Positions 1 to 7,948 of a stretch of DNA of 10,369 bases are shown here, in pieces. Position 1 is the stretch's first letter. The number at the start of each line of letters is the position of its first letter. The stretch is from Deltaproteobacteria bacterium (lineage in GTDB: Bacteria > Myxococcota > Polyangia > Polyangiales > B10-G4). The position numbers were made by a program, and so were the translations under genes. The stretch is taken from assembly GCA_019312705.1 (NCBI GenBank), contig JAFDCW010000073.1:1-10369 (forward strand), read 5' to 3'. A model generated the notes under the pieces. It was not told where the DNA came from. It saw only the letters and a program-made list of their open reading frames with translations, and searched no databases.

Positions 1-2
1 CC

Positions 3-485
3 CTCTCGCCGTCCAATCCGGTGGCTGCCCTCGACCCCGAGAGTGAAGCGACCCGCGAATTGGCGATGCTCGAGGATGAGTTCGCCCGAGATCGAGGGGA
101 TGTGCTCATGGCCCGCCACCTGGCGAGCCGGTACCTCGAACTCGATCGCCCGGGCCTGGCCATCGCCATCCTCAACGCCGGGGAGCCCCGAGTCCTCCAG
201 GACCCCACCGTGACTCATCGTCTGGCCCAGGCCTACGAGGCCACCGGGCGCCTCGACGACGCCCTCGCGACCGCCGAGCTCGCCCACTCCAGGTGCGGCC
301 GATATCTCGGCACGACGGAAAACGGTGCGGTCACGCCACTCCCCCGACATCGCTGCGATTTTCGTGATTACGCCATGCTCGAAATGCATCGCAACGCTCT
401 GCGCCACATCACTCGGGGGATGACCCCGAGTCTCGCCTACGACGTGGCCCTCCGCCGCGTATCCATCGCCTCCGCCACCCCCTGA
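3..485 (+). CDS. TPR-like hypothetical protein, 5' end probably outside the window
   Basis: No stop codon occurs in this frame back to the left edge, so the gene may begin outside the window. The first in-window start is a GTG at 21 (154 aa from there) with no Shine-Dalgarno-like sequence before it; an ATG at 66 is another option. From the GTG, residues about 30-90 read as paired amphipathic helices. Residues 63-90 fit a tetratricopeptide repeat (HRLAQAYEATGRLDDALATA), the kind of module that serves as a protein-protein scaffold. The rest (about 91-154) is basic, with Cys92, Cys112 and several His, and matches no family I recognise. No signal peptide is visible in this part. The next gene starts 28 nt downstream on the same strand, so the two may be co-transcribed. 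Function is unknown: TPR is seen, the partner is not. Confidence 0.6.
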   Translation, partial: LSPSNPVAALDPESEATRELAMLEDEFARDRGDVLMARHLASRYLELDRPGLAIAILNAGEPRVLQDPTVTHRLAQAYEATGRLDDALATAELAHSRCGRYLGTTENGAVTPLPRHRCDFRDYAMLEMHRNALRHITRGMTPSLAYDVALRRVSIASATP

Positions 486-513
486 CGGTCTCGCCGGTCG
501 GTCTTACCCACCC

Positions 514-984
514 ATGCATGCGTGGTCGCTGCTGCTCTTGTCTCTTTCCGGGTGTGGTGCGGCGTACGCCGGGCAGCCCCCCGCGAGGGCGGACGAGGCC
601 CCGGGCGCGCCTTCGGTGACTGTTGCCCTTCGTTTTGTTGAAGGGCCCGAGGATGAGGCTCTGGGCACGCCGTCGACGCGGGTGCTTCTCGTCGATATCG
701 ACCAGGCGCGGGGCCGACGCACGAGCGATCTCGGAACCTACCCAGGGGTCTGCTCTCACCTCAACGCCGGTGATGGCGCCCTGCTTCGGGCCCAATGCTT
801 CTGGGTCGCTCAGGGGTCACGCCTCGAGGTCGTCCGTGAAGGGGACGACCTCGTCGTGACCCGGGTGGTTCTCGACGAAGGGGGCCATGCCGGGGACGCC
901 AACGTCGTGCTTCGCACGGACCTGCCACCGGGCGCCGAGGTCAACGTCCTCGCCCCAACGACACGCCTCGGTCCAGAAAACTAA
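514..984 (+). CDS. Small probable lipoprotein or secreted protein, function unknown
   Basis: This 156-aa protein begins with a short hydrophobic segment (residues 4-12) ending in a lipobox-like L11-S12-G13-C14, suggesting signal peptidase II processing and lipid attachment at Cys14. The n-region has no Lys or Arg (only His2), so export is less certain than usual; cleavage after AYA19 by signal peptidase I is the alternative. A low-complexity Pro/Ala/Glu linker follows to about residue 33. The rest (34-150) looks like a compact beta-rich domain with two cysteines (Cys80 and Cys95) that could form a disulfide. I do not recognise the family. The start is chosen because the hydrophobic segment begins at it; no ribosome binding site is seen. 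The gene lies 28 nt after the TPR-like gene, and its stop falls in a small palindrome shared with the stop of the converging kinase gene. Confidence 0.6.
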   Translation: MHAWSLLLLSLSGCGAAYAGQPPARADEAPGAPSVTVALRFVEGPEDEALGTPSTRVLLVDIDQARGRRTSDLGTYPGVCSHLNAGDGALLRAQCFWVAQGSRLEVVREGDDLVVTRVVLDEGGHAGDANVVLRTDLPPGAEVNVLAPTTRLGPEN

Positions 985-994
985 ACCCCGTTTA
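982..994. repeat. 13-bp palindrome holding the stop codons of two convergent genes
   Basis: The sequence is TAAAC, then CCC, then GTTTA: a perfect 5-bp inverted repeat with a 3-nt spacer. The left TAA ends the lipoprotein gene and the right TTA is the complement of the kinase stop. Another short inverted repeat (CGCTG at 996-1000, CAGCG at 1007-1011) lies next to it inside the kinase 3' end. A 5-bp A/T-rich stem without a U tract is too weak to call an intrinsic terminator with confidence, but it is the only structure between the two converging genes. Confidence 0.35.
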
Positions 995-2743
995 GCGCTG
1001 CTGAATCAGCGGTGCGGCGGCCCCGGTCACTGAGGCGGAGGCCTCCGGGGGAGGGCCCTCTTCGGGGAGTTGAATGCGAAACTCGGCTCCCCCCGACGGC
1101 GCGTCGTGGATTTCGACCGAGCCTCCGTGGTCGTCGACGATGCGATGCACGATGGCGAGGCCGAGGCCCGTGCCCCCGGCCTTGGTGGTGTAGTAGGGCT
1201 CGAAGATTCGCAGGCGGTCCGCTTCGGGGATGCCCGGTCCCCCATCCTGAATGCGCAGGACGACGCCCCGGGCAAACGGCTCGACGATCACCAGGACCGC
1301 CCCGTCGCCGTCGGGGTGAGAAGTGCGCGTAGCCTCGATGGCGTTCTTGACGAGGTTCTCGAGGACCTGGGTGAGTTGATCGCGGTCACCACGGATGGGC
1401 GCCGGGGGGCCATTCGTTTCGACGGTGACGCTCACGTCGTCGTATTGATGGAGTTGGGCTACGTGGGACACGATTTCGCCCACGTCGAGGACGTCCGAAC
1501 GCGGCCGCGGCATGCGCGCGAACTGGCTGAACTCCGTGACGATGCGTCGTAGCCGTTCTACCTCCTCGAGGACCGTCAGGGTCGACTCTTCGAAGATCTC
1601 CGGGAAGTCCGGGTGGTCCTTCTTGTAGGTCTTGCGCATCGTCTCGATGGAGATTTGGATCGGGCTCAGGGGGTTCTTGATCTCGTGGGCGATGCGGCGG
1701 GCGATGTCTCGCCAGGCGGCTATGCGCTCGGCACGGAGGAGCTTGCGCTGGGTACGCCGGAGTTCGCGGGTCATGTCGTTGAAGGCGCCGATGGCCTTCC
1801 CGACCTCCCCCCCGGGGCGAACGGTGACGGTTGCGTCGAGGTCCCCGGCGCCGACCCGGCGCGTCGCGTCTTCGAGCTCGATGAGGGGTTTCGAGAGCCA
1901 CAGGGTCGAGAGCACGCTGATGAGCAACGCGAGAAACACGCCGAGGCCGCCGGCGACGATGAGGCCGCGGTCGAGCTCCGCGCGTTGGGCCGCGAGCTCC
2001 GAGTCGTCGAGGAGGGCGACGAGATAGGCAGCGGCTTCGCCATTCGCCCCGTCGAACCGGTGCACCTCGCGCTCCTTGCCGTCCGTTTCGGCGCCGGGGG
2101 AAGTCTCGGTGAGCACCAGATCGACGTGCGCCGCGCCGCTCGCCAAGTCGGAGACGTACTCGCCGCCGAGCAGGCGTCCCCCGACGATCTGAATGCGCGC
2201 TTCTCCGCGCTCGACGAGGCACGCGCCCAAGAGGGCCTCGCCATTTCGAGAGCCGCCGTCCTCCGGCACGCGCACGTCGCGGAGGAACGGGCGCTCGCCG
2301 GCCCGCTCCCCGTCTTCTGCGAGGTCGTCGTCGCGGGCCCCGGCGCGCTCCGGATGATGGCCCGCGGCGAGGATGACGCCGCGGCGGTCACTCCGGGCGT
2401 CGAGGAGGAAGAGCACGTCGAGCCGCATCGAGTCCATGAGCTGCGGCAGCAGCTCGACGAGTTCGTGCTGTCGCGAGGCATCGAAGCGGCCTGCGGCGAG
2501 GTCGACGAGGAGCCGGTCCACGACGAAATCGCGCTCGCAGAGCTGCCGTAGGGCCTGGCGGTCTCCGTCGATGCGCTCGTGCACGCGCCGCGACGCGGCG
2601 GCGACGGCGCGATCCATGTCCTCGACGTGGGCCGCGTGGCCGCGGTCCTCGAGGGTGGTTCGAGCGAAGTAGCCCGCGAGCAGCACCGGAGCGAGGGCAG
2701 CGAGGAGGGTGCCCACGACGACCTGTACCCGGACCCCCTTCAC
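992..2743 (-). CDS. NtrY-like membrane sensor histidine kinase
   Basis: This 583-aa inner-membrane protein should autophosphorylate on His in response to a periplasmic signal and pass the phosphate to a response regulator. TM1 (about 7-25) and TM2 (about 261-283) flank a periplasmic region of about 230 residues, similar in size to Cache-type sensors. A HAMP linker follows (about 282-334). The dimerisation/phosphoacceptor helix carries IAHEIKNPLSP with His353; Glu354 and Asn357 form the ExxN pattern linked to phosphatase activity. The ATPase domain has the N box (Asn463, Asn467), G1 (DGGPGIP, 500-506), F box (IFEPYYTTK, 513-521) and G2 (GGTGLGLAI, 523-531). The kinase core resembles NtrY, but I see no PAS domain between HAMP and the His helix. 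It starts with GTG, and GTGA overlaps the PBP stop, so translational coupling is likely. No response regulator gene is present here, so its partner and signal are unknown. Confidence 0.93.
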   Translation of the reverse strand: MKGVRVQVVVGTLLAALAPVLLAGYFARTTLEDRGHAAHVEDMDRAVAAASRRVHERIDGDRQALRQLCERDFVVDRLLVDLAAGRFDASRQHELVELLPQLMDSMRLDVLFLLDARSDRRGVILAAGHHPERAGARDDDLAEDGERAGERPFLRDVRVPEDGGSRNGEALLGACLVERGEARIQIVGGRLLGGEYVSDLASGAAHVDLVLTETSPGAETDGKEREVHRFDGANGEAAAYLVALLDDSELAAQRAELDRGLIVAGGLGVFLALLISVLSTLWLSKPLIELEDATRRVGAGDLDATVTVRPGGEVGKAIGAFNDMTRELRRTQRKLLRAERIAAWRDIARRIAHEIKNPLSPIQISIETMRKTYKKDHPDFPEIFEESTLTVLEEVERLRRIVTEFSQFARMPRPRSDVLDVGEIVSHVAQLHQYDDVSVTVETNGPPAPIRGDRDQLTQVLENLVKNAIEATRTSHPDGDGAVLVIVEPFARGVVLRIQDGGPGIPEADRLRIFEPYYTTKAGGTGLGLAIVHRIVDDHGGSVEIHDAPSGGAEFRIQLPEEGPPPEASASVTGAAAPLIQQR

Positions 2744-5229
2744 GGCACGGTTGCCCCCGGCGAAGGCGCCTGCGCGGAAGGAGCGGGAGAAGCGGGCGGG
2801 CCGTCACCGACTGGCGGAACAGCGGTCTCGCTTTCGCTCGGGGCAAATCCTCCCATCTGCTCCATCAGAAACGCGTCCGGGGCGATGACATCGGGGGGCC
2901 GGGCTACTTCGGTCGGGGCGGTGCCGTCGAGGAAGACCTCGTCGATCGCGTCCTCCTGGCCCTCGTACGCCAAGAGACCCGTGGTCGGGTCGATGCGCGC
3001 TGTGACGATGCCGCTCGGCATCGGGAAGTCGACCTCGGGGTGTCCCTGCTCTCGCGCCTCGATCACGTCCACCCAGACCGGCAGCGCAGCTCGGCCGCCG
3101 CTCTCGCGTCTACCGAGGGGTCGGTTGTCGTCGAAGCCGACCCACACCCCCGCGACGGTGGTCGGCGTGAAGCCGACGAACCACGCGTCCCGTGCCTCGT
3201 TGCTGGTCCCCGTCTTGCCCGCGGCGGGGCGCCCGAGACGGCGCGCGGCGCGGGCCGTCCCATACTGCACCACGCTGGTGAGCATGCTCGTGATCATGTA
3301 GGCCTCGGCGGCCGTCATCACGTCCCGGGCCGGTTCGGCGCGCGGGAGAGCGACCTCTTCGCCATTCGGCCCCTCGATGCGCGAGATGAGTCGAGGTGCC
3401 GACCACCTGCCCCCCGCGGCAAATGTCGCGTAGGCGTTCGTCAGCTCGAGGGGCGTGACCTCGCTCACCCCGAGGGCGAGGGCGAGGCTCGCGTCGAGGT
3501 CCGAGGTGATGCCGAGCTCGCGGGCAAAGCCGACGACCGCAGGCGGGGAGACGTCTTCGATCACCCGGATGGCGACGACGTTGATCGAGCGCGCCATGGC
3601 ATCCCGGAGTCGAATCTGACCGGTGTAGTTCCAGGTCTCGTAGTTCTGCGGCTTCCATTGGTCGTAGACCGCCGGCGCGTCGATCACGATGGATGCCGGG
3701 GTGAAGTGCCGAGACCTGAGACCGAGGCCGTAGACCAGTGGCTTGAAGGTGCTGCCCGGTTGGCGCATCGCGTGCGTTCGGTCGAAGCCGGCGATGCGCT
3801 CGTAGCCGCCGACGAGGGCGAGGATGTCGCGGCTCCGGGGTTCGACCACCACCACCGCCCCCTGGGGGCCGAGCTCGAGGCGCATCTCTGCACGATCGTC
3901 GGCTTCTTCGGGATCCCGCGGCCGCAGCAGGGAGACCCGGGCCACCGCCCCCTCTTCGTAGAAGCTGCTCGGCGTCAGGTCCTCTGGATTGTAACGCCCG
4001 GGGAGCTCCGCCTGGCCAGGGATGCCCCCGACGTCGAGGAGAATGCGCCCCGCTTCGTCGTCTGCGCCGACGACCAACGCCCTATAGCTCCGTCCCGGGC
4101 GCAGCTCTTCGTTCGCGGGGACCTGGCGATTGCGCCGGCGCCGCGGCTGGGTGAGGGGACCGCGGTAGTCGTGGCGTTCGTCGAGGGCCTCGAGGTTCCG
4201 GCGCAGGGCTTCCCGGGCCGACACCTGGAGCTCGAGGTCGATCGTCGTGTGAATCGTGAACCCGCCGCGGTTATAGGCCTCTTCGCCCACGAGGTCCCGG
4301 AGCGTGCGCCGAGCGAGGACCAGAACCTCCGGCGCGTTGGGGCTCGCTTCGGGCCTCGGGGCGAGCACCATCGGGGCCTGTCGGGCGGCCTCGATCTGGG
4401 CCATCGAGAGGTCCGGCCAATGTTCCTCGCGCTTGCGCTCGAGCTGTTCGAGGATGAAGCGTTGCCTCCGCCGGGCGGCCTCGGGGTGGTTTCGTGGTGA
4501 GAGGTGGGTCGGCGCCTGGGGCAATCCCGCGATCAGCGATGCCTGAGCCAAGGTGAGGTTCTCGACGTCTTCGTCGAAGTAGAAGAGCGACGCCTCCTGG
4601 ACACCGTAGCGGCCATGGCCGTAGTTGATGTGGTTCAGATAGAGGTGAAGGATCTCGTCCTTTTCGAGCTCCTCCTCGATGCGCCGGGCGAGGATCAGCT
4701 CACGGATCTTCCGGCCCAAGGTCTGCTCCGGGGAGAGCAGCAAGAGCTTGACCAGCTGCTGGGTGATGGTGCTGGTCCCTCGGGGGCGCCTCCCGGTGAC
4801 GATGGCGCGGACGACAGCCCGGACGAGCCCCGGGTAGTCGAGACCCTCGTGCAGGTAAAAGTCGGCATCCTCGGCGGCGAGGACCGAGAGCACGAGCTCG
4901 CGGGGGATGCGCTCCATCGGGACGATGGTTCGCCGCTCGACGAAGACCTCGCCGAGGAGTTCCCCGTTGCGGTCGACGACGCGGGTCGTCTGCGGCGGTT
5001 CGTAGCTCGCGAGCAGGTCCGTCGTGGGCAGGTCGCGGCCGTAGTGCCAGAGCACGGCGGCGATGGCGGCGGCGCCGAGGGCAGCGGTGACGAGGGCGAA
5101 GATGAATAGGCCGCGCAGCCAGGTGAGCAGGCGGCTCCGTGCACTCTTCTGGGCCTTCTTGCCACGCGTCGTCCGACCGGCGCCCGCGGTTCGGCGCGGA
5201 GGGCTCTTCTTCGAACGGGCTTGGCTCAT
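2740..5229 (-). CDS. Penicillin-binding protein 1A, bifunctional glycosyltransferase/transpeptidase
   Basis: This 829-aa class A PBP polymerises lipid II into glycan strands and cross-links the stem peptides in the periplasm. It has a basic cytoplasmic N-terminus (1-33) and one TM segment (about 38-62). The GT51 domain shows motif 1 EDADFYLHEG with catalytic Glu120, motif 2 GTSTITQQLVK (151-161), motif 3 RKIRE with second Glu177 (57 residues after Glu120, the usual spacing) and motif 4 ILHLYLN (193-199). An OB-like insert follows at about 365-435. The transpeptidase domain has all three active-site motifs: STFK (Ser493 nucleophile), SIN (548-550) and KTG (672-674). The C-terminal 30 residues are a Pro/Ala/Ser-rich tail. 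All key residues are intact. The ATG at 5229 is followed directly by the basic tail and TM. The histidine kinase gene follows with a 4-nt GTGA overlap. The nearest named relatives are mrcA/ponA. Confidence 0.96.
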   Translation of the reverse strand: MSQARSKKSPPRRTAGAGRTTRGKKAQKSARSRLLTWLRGLFIFALVTAALGAAAIAAVLWHYGRDLPTTDLLASYEPPQTTRVVDRNGELLGEVFVERRTIVPMERIPRELVLSVLAAEDADFYLHEGLDYPGLVRAVVRAIVTGRRPRGTSTITQQLVKLLLLSPEQTLGRKIRELILARRIEEELEKDEILHLYLNHINYGHGRYGVQEASLFYFDEDVENLTLAQASLIAGLPQAPTHLSPRNHPEAARRRQRFILEQLERKREEHWPDLSMAQIEAARQAPMVLAPRPEASPNAPEVLVLARRTLRDLVGEEAYNRGGFTIHTTIDLELQVSAREALRRNLEALDERHDYRGPLTQPRRRRNRQVPANEELRPGRSYRALVVGADDEAGRILLDVGGIPGQAELPGRYNPEDLTPSSFYEEGAVARVSLLRPRDPEEADDRAEMRLELGPQGAVVVVEPRSRDILALVGGYERIAGFDRTHAMRQPGSTFKPLVYGLGLRSRHFTPASIVIDAPAVYDQWKPQNYETWNYTGQIRLRDAMARSINVVAIRVIEDVSPPAVVGFARELGITSDLDASLALALGVSEVTPLELTNAYATFAAGGRWSAPRLISRIEGPNGEEVALPRAEPARDVMTAAEAYMITSMLTSVVQYGTARAARRLGRPAAGKTGTSNEARDAWFVGFTPTTVAGVWVGFDDNRPLGRRESGGRAALPVWVDVIEAREQGHPEVDFPMPSGIVTARIDPTTGLLAYEGQEDAIDEVFLDGTAPTEVARPPDVIAPDAFLMEQMGGFAPSESETAVPPVGDGPPASPAPSAQAPSPGATVP

Positions 5230-5271
5230 TCTGCTGGGTTTCAGGGTCTCGCTCGCGGCGGTCGCGCCGAA

Positions 5272-5300
5272 ACCTTACTGACGGCCGATCTTTCGCGCAA
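5272..5300 (-). promoter_or_regulatory. Candidate sigma-70-like promoter for the PBP1A-kinase operon
   Basis: On the minus strand TTGCGC is followed, after exactly 17 nt, by TAAGGT. Each box matches 3 of 6 consensus positions, including the TTG of the -35 box and the T, A and final T of the -10 box. Transcription would begin roughly 35 nt upstream of the PBP start codon. It is the best match I could see by eye in the 186-nt divergent spacer (5230-5415); in such GC-rich DNA this is only suggestive. Confidence 0.25.
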
Positions 5301-5380
5301 ATGCGCCGTCGCACCTCTGGAAACGCGCGGGCTGGGCGGCCTATTTCCTCCCCGAAGCCTCCCAGGGGCCCCGAGTGGGC

Positions 5381-5398
5381 TCCTCGCCGGGGCGAGGA
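5381..5398. repeat. Perfect 18-bp inverted repeat upstream of the FG-GAP lipoprotein gene
   Basis: TCCTCGCC, GG, GGCGAGGA: two 8-bp arms that are exact reverse complements with a 2-nt spacer. It ends 17 nt before the lipoprotein ATG at 5416. As DNA it has the form of an operator for a dimeric regulator. As RNA it could fold into a 7-bp GC-rich stem with a 4-nt loop just upstream of the weak ribosome binding site GGTGG (5407-5411). Neither role is shown, and short GC palindromes arise by chance in such DNA. Confidence 0.4.
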
Positions 5399-5415
5399 TC
5401 CAGTACGGTGGTCCC

Positions 5416-7947
5416 ATGCTTCATCGACGCGCTCGGCTCCCGCTCTATCTGGTCCTTTTCCTCACCTTCTCGTTCCTGGCAGTCGGCTGCGACTGCAGCG
5501 GGACGCCCAGCACCGTGTGCTCGAGTGGGGCCGATTGCGCGGATGGCGAGGCGTGTCTGGACGGCGTGTGCGTGCCGAGGACGGACTCGGGGCCGATGCC
5601 CGGGGACGCGGGAATGGACTCGACCTCGATGGATTCGGGCATGCCCCCATGCACGACGGACGAGCAATGTCTGGGGGAGGCGGTCTGTGTCGACGGCGCT
5701 TGCTGTGCGAGCGCGGACCAGGTCTGCGGGACCTCGTGCTGCGCCAGCGCCGAGACCTGTTTCGCGAATGCGTGCGTCGTGCCCGGCGACGTTTGCCGAA
5801 GCTCCGAGGACTGCGCCGACGGCGAGTACTGCGAGCCCTCCCTCGGCGATCCCCTGGCCATGGACGGCGGCATGCCGATTGATGCGGGCGCGGCCATCTG
5901 CCTCGGTGACGCCCCCGCCGCCGGGCGCTGCGTCGCCTTGCCGGAGCGCTGCGTCGGAGACCCCGTGCCCGGAGAGACCTGCATCCGCGACTGCGAGTTC
6001 CGTCCGCCCGTTGGCGCTCTCGACGCGGTACCCCAATGGGCCTGGGACGCGACGACTGTCCGGGAGTTCACCAACAGCATCGACGTCTGGGCGACGCCGA
6101 CTGTCGGTCGCCTCACGGATACCAACTGCGATGGAGTGGTCGACGAGTTCGACCCCCCCAACATCATCTTCGTCTCGGGCAACTCCCAAGGCACCTGCTG
6201 TTCCTGTGGCGGATTCGCCGACTCCTGTAAGACCGGCGTGCTCCGGGTCCTCGACGGACTCACGGGGGCAGAAATGTGGTCGAGCCGTCGGCCCGAGGCG
6301 AGCTCGATGGGCTTCGCCGGCCTGAGCGTCGCGATCGGTGACCTCGATCACGACGGAGACATGGAGATCGTGACGGTGTCCGGCGAGGGGTCCATCGTGA
6401 TCGTCGACCACGAAGGCGCCACCGTCGCGACGAGCGACCTGCCGATCCCGGGCTGGGGCTCGAGCAACGCCACGGGCTGGGGCGGCGGCATCGCCATCGC
6501 CGACATGGATCACGACGGCAATCCGGAGATCGCGTACGGCCGGACGGTCTTCACCACCGATGGAGCATCCGTCACGCGCCTTTGGGAAGGCACCGGGAGC
6601 TACGGGCGTGCGGTGACTCAGGCCCTGAGCGTCTTCGTCGACCTCGACGCCGACCCGGCCCTCGAGCTGCTCGCGGGTCGCACCGTCTACGACACGGATG
6701 GGACGGTGATCTGGGACGCGACCGCCGTGCCCACCGGGTTCAGCGCTCCGGCGAACTTCGACACCGACCCGGAGCCCGAGATCGTGCACATCGCGAACGG
6801 CCGGGTGTACCTCCTGTCGTCAGTTGACGGCACCGAGGAGGTCACGTCCCTCGCCGCACCGACCGGCGCGACCGACGCTGGCAACGGTGGCCCCCCGACG
6901 GTCGCTGACTTCGACGGCGACGGTCAGCCCGAGATCGGCGTTGCCTGGCGGAACAACTACCAGGTGGTCCAGGTCAACGCCGATGGCACCGCCCTCGAGC
7001 AGCTCTGGGCGACGCCGAACCACGACTTCAGCTCGTCGGTCACCGGGAGCACCGTCTTCGACTTCGAAGGGGATGGAGCCGCCGAGGTCATCTACAACGA
7101 CGAGTGTTTCCTCTGGGTCTACGACGGCCTGACCGGGGCGGTGCGCTTCGCGACGCCGACGTCATCGTTCACCGCGACCGAGGCGTCGCTGGTCGCCGAC
7201 CTCGACTCCGATGGCAGCGCCGAGATCGTGATGATCGCGAACAGCGCGAGCCCGACCAGCTGGGGCTGCGACCGCCTCTTCAACGGGACCGACTGGACTG
7301 TCCCTGCAGCTCCCGGCGACCCCGACTTTGGTCGACCCGGGTGGGTCGGCTCGGACGGGGCGACCGCCGGGGGCGCCGCCTACCGCGGGCTGACGGTCTT
7401 CCGTGCGGCGGACAACAGTTGGGTGGGCACCCGCTCGCTCTGGAACCAGCACGCCTACAGCGTCAGCAACATTTGCGGCGACCGCGGCGACCCCTGCGCT
7501 CCGGGGAGCACCTACGGGGACATCCCGGTCAACCAGGTCCCGAACTGGAGCGTCGGTTTCCTCAACAACTTCCGCCAGAACATCCAGGGCGAGGGCATCT
7601 TCGACGCCCCCGACGCGACAGTGACCCTCGAAGTTGTCTGTACGATGCCTGCCCGGATGAAAGCGAGCGTGCGCAACCTCGGGGCCGCCGTCCTCACCGA
7701 CGGCGTCGAGGTCGGCTTCTATGTGGACGAAGGCGGCACGGAGCGCGAGCTCGGCCGCATGAGTACGACGACCCCCCTCTTTCCGGGTCAGGTCCAGGTT
7801 CTCGAGATGGACGCGCCAGCCGGCGTGATGGCCGCGGGCAATACCTTCCGGGCCCGAATCCTCATTGACCCGACGATGCCCACGTTCCAGCAGTGCCGCG
7901 ACGACAACGACACGAGCGCCGACGTCACGCCACGCTGCCTGATGTAG
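5416..7947 (+). CDS. Large lipoprotein: cysteine-rich head, FG-GAP beta-propeller, CARDB-like tail
   Basis: The frame is open from 5221, but the ATG at 5416 is chosen because it starts a lipoprotein signal: basic residues 4-7, a hydrophobic core (8-23) and a lipobox ending in Cys25. This gives 843 aa, and GGTGG lies 4 nt upstream. Residues 25-193 hold 24 of the roughly 36 cysteines, in repeats of the pattern C-x5-C-x5-C-x4-C (for example CSSGADCADGEACLDGVC), separated by Asp/Gly/Met/Ser linkers. Residues about 205-610 carry eight Asp-rich FG-GAP/VCBS-like motifs: near 235, 309, 363, 409, 448, 498, 549 and 595 (for example DLDHDGDME, DFDGDGQPE). The copies at 409 and 448 lack the Gly. This is the calcium-binding blade signature of integrin-like propellers. 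Residues about 735-840 resemble a CARDB/adhesion beta-sandwich. A surface-exposed binding or adhesion role is inferred; no catalytic motif is seen. Confidence 0.88.
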   Translation: MLHRRARLPLYLVLFLTFSFLAVGCDCSGTPSTVCSSGADCADGEACLDGVCVPRTDSGPMPGDAGMDSTSMDSGMPPCTTDEQCLGEAVCVDGACCASADQVCGTSCCASAETCFANACVVPGDVCRSSEDCADGEYCEPSLGDPLAMDGGMPIDAGAAICLGDAPAAGRCVALPERCVGDPVPGETCIRDCEFRPPVGALDAVPQWAWDATTVREFTNSIDVWATPTVGRLTDTNCDGVVDEFDPPNIIFVSGNSQGTCCSCGGFADSCKTGVLRVLDGLTGAEMWSSRRPEASSMGFAGLSVAIGDLDHDGDMEIVTVSGEGSIVIVDHEGATVATSDLPIPGWGSSNATGWGGGIAIADMDHDGNPEIAYGRTVFTTDGASVTRLWEGTGSYGRAVTQALSVFVDLDADPALELLAGRTVYDTDGTVIWDATAVPTGFSAPANFDTDPEPEIVHIANGRVYLLSSVDGTEEVTSLAAPTGATDAGNGGPPTVADFDGDGQPEIGVAWRNNYQVVQVNADGTALEQLWATPNHDFSSSVTGSTVFDFEGDGAAEVIYNDECFLWVYDGLTGAVRFATPTSSFTATEASLVADLDSDGSAEIVMIANSASPTSWGCDRLFNGTDWTVPAAPGDPDFGRPGWVGSDGATAGGAAYRGLTVFRAADNSWVGTRSLWNQHAYSVSNICGDRGDPCAPGSTYGDIPVNQVPNWSVGFLNNFRQNIQGEGIFDAPDATVTLEVVCTMPARMKASVRNLGAAVLTDGVEVGFYVDEGGTERELGRMSTTTPLFPGQVQVLEMDAPAGVMAAGNTFRARILIDPTMPTFQQCRDDNDTSADVTPRCLM

Positions 7948-7948
7948 C

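Noticed and set aside
1613..2551. Plus-strand open frame (312 codons) opposite the histidine kinase
   Set aside because: It is antisense to a well-supported kinase, with composition typical of GC-rich shadow frames and no family resemblance.
3040..4500. Long plus-strand open frame (486 codons) opposite the PBP1A gene
   Set aside because: It lies wholly opposite a gene with every catalytic motif intact; its product is Arg/Asp/Gly/Ala-rich with no recognisable domain. High third-position G/C removes stops from the antisense frame.
4625..4655. His in place of the frequent Glu in the ILExYLN segment of the PBP glycosyltransferase
   Set aside because: This position in motif 4 varies in the family; the two catalytic glutamates (120 and 177) are present with the normal spacing, so activity is not in doubt.
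5221..5415. N-terminal extension of the FG-GAP protein to an ATG at 5221
   Set aside because: This would bury the lipoprotein signal 65 residues inside the protein and overlap the PBP start; the ATG at 5416 gives a proper signal peptide and lipobox.
5341..6789. Long minus-strand open frame (482 codons) opposite the FG-GAP lipoprotein
   Set aside because: It is a shadow of the Asp-rich propeller repeats; its Val/Asp/Gly/Arg/His-rich product has no signal, domain or start context of its own.
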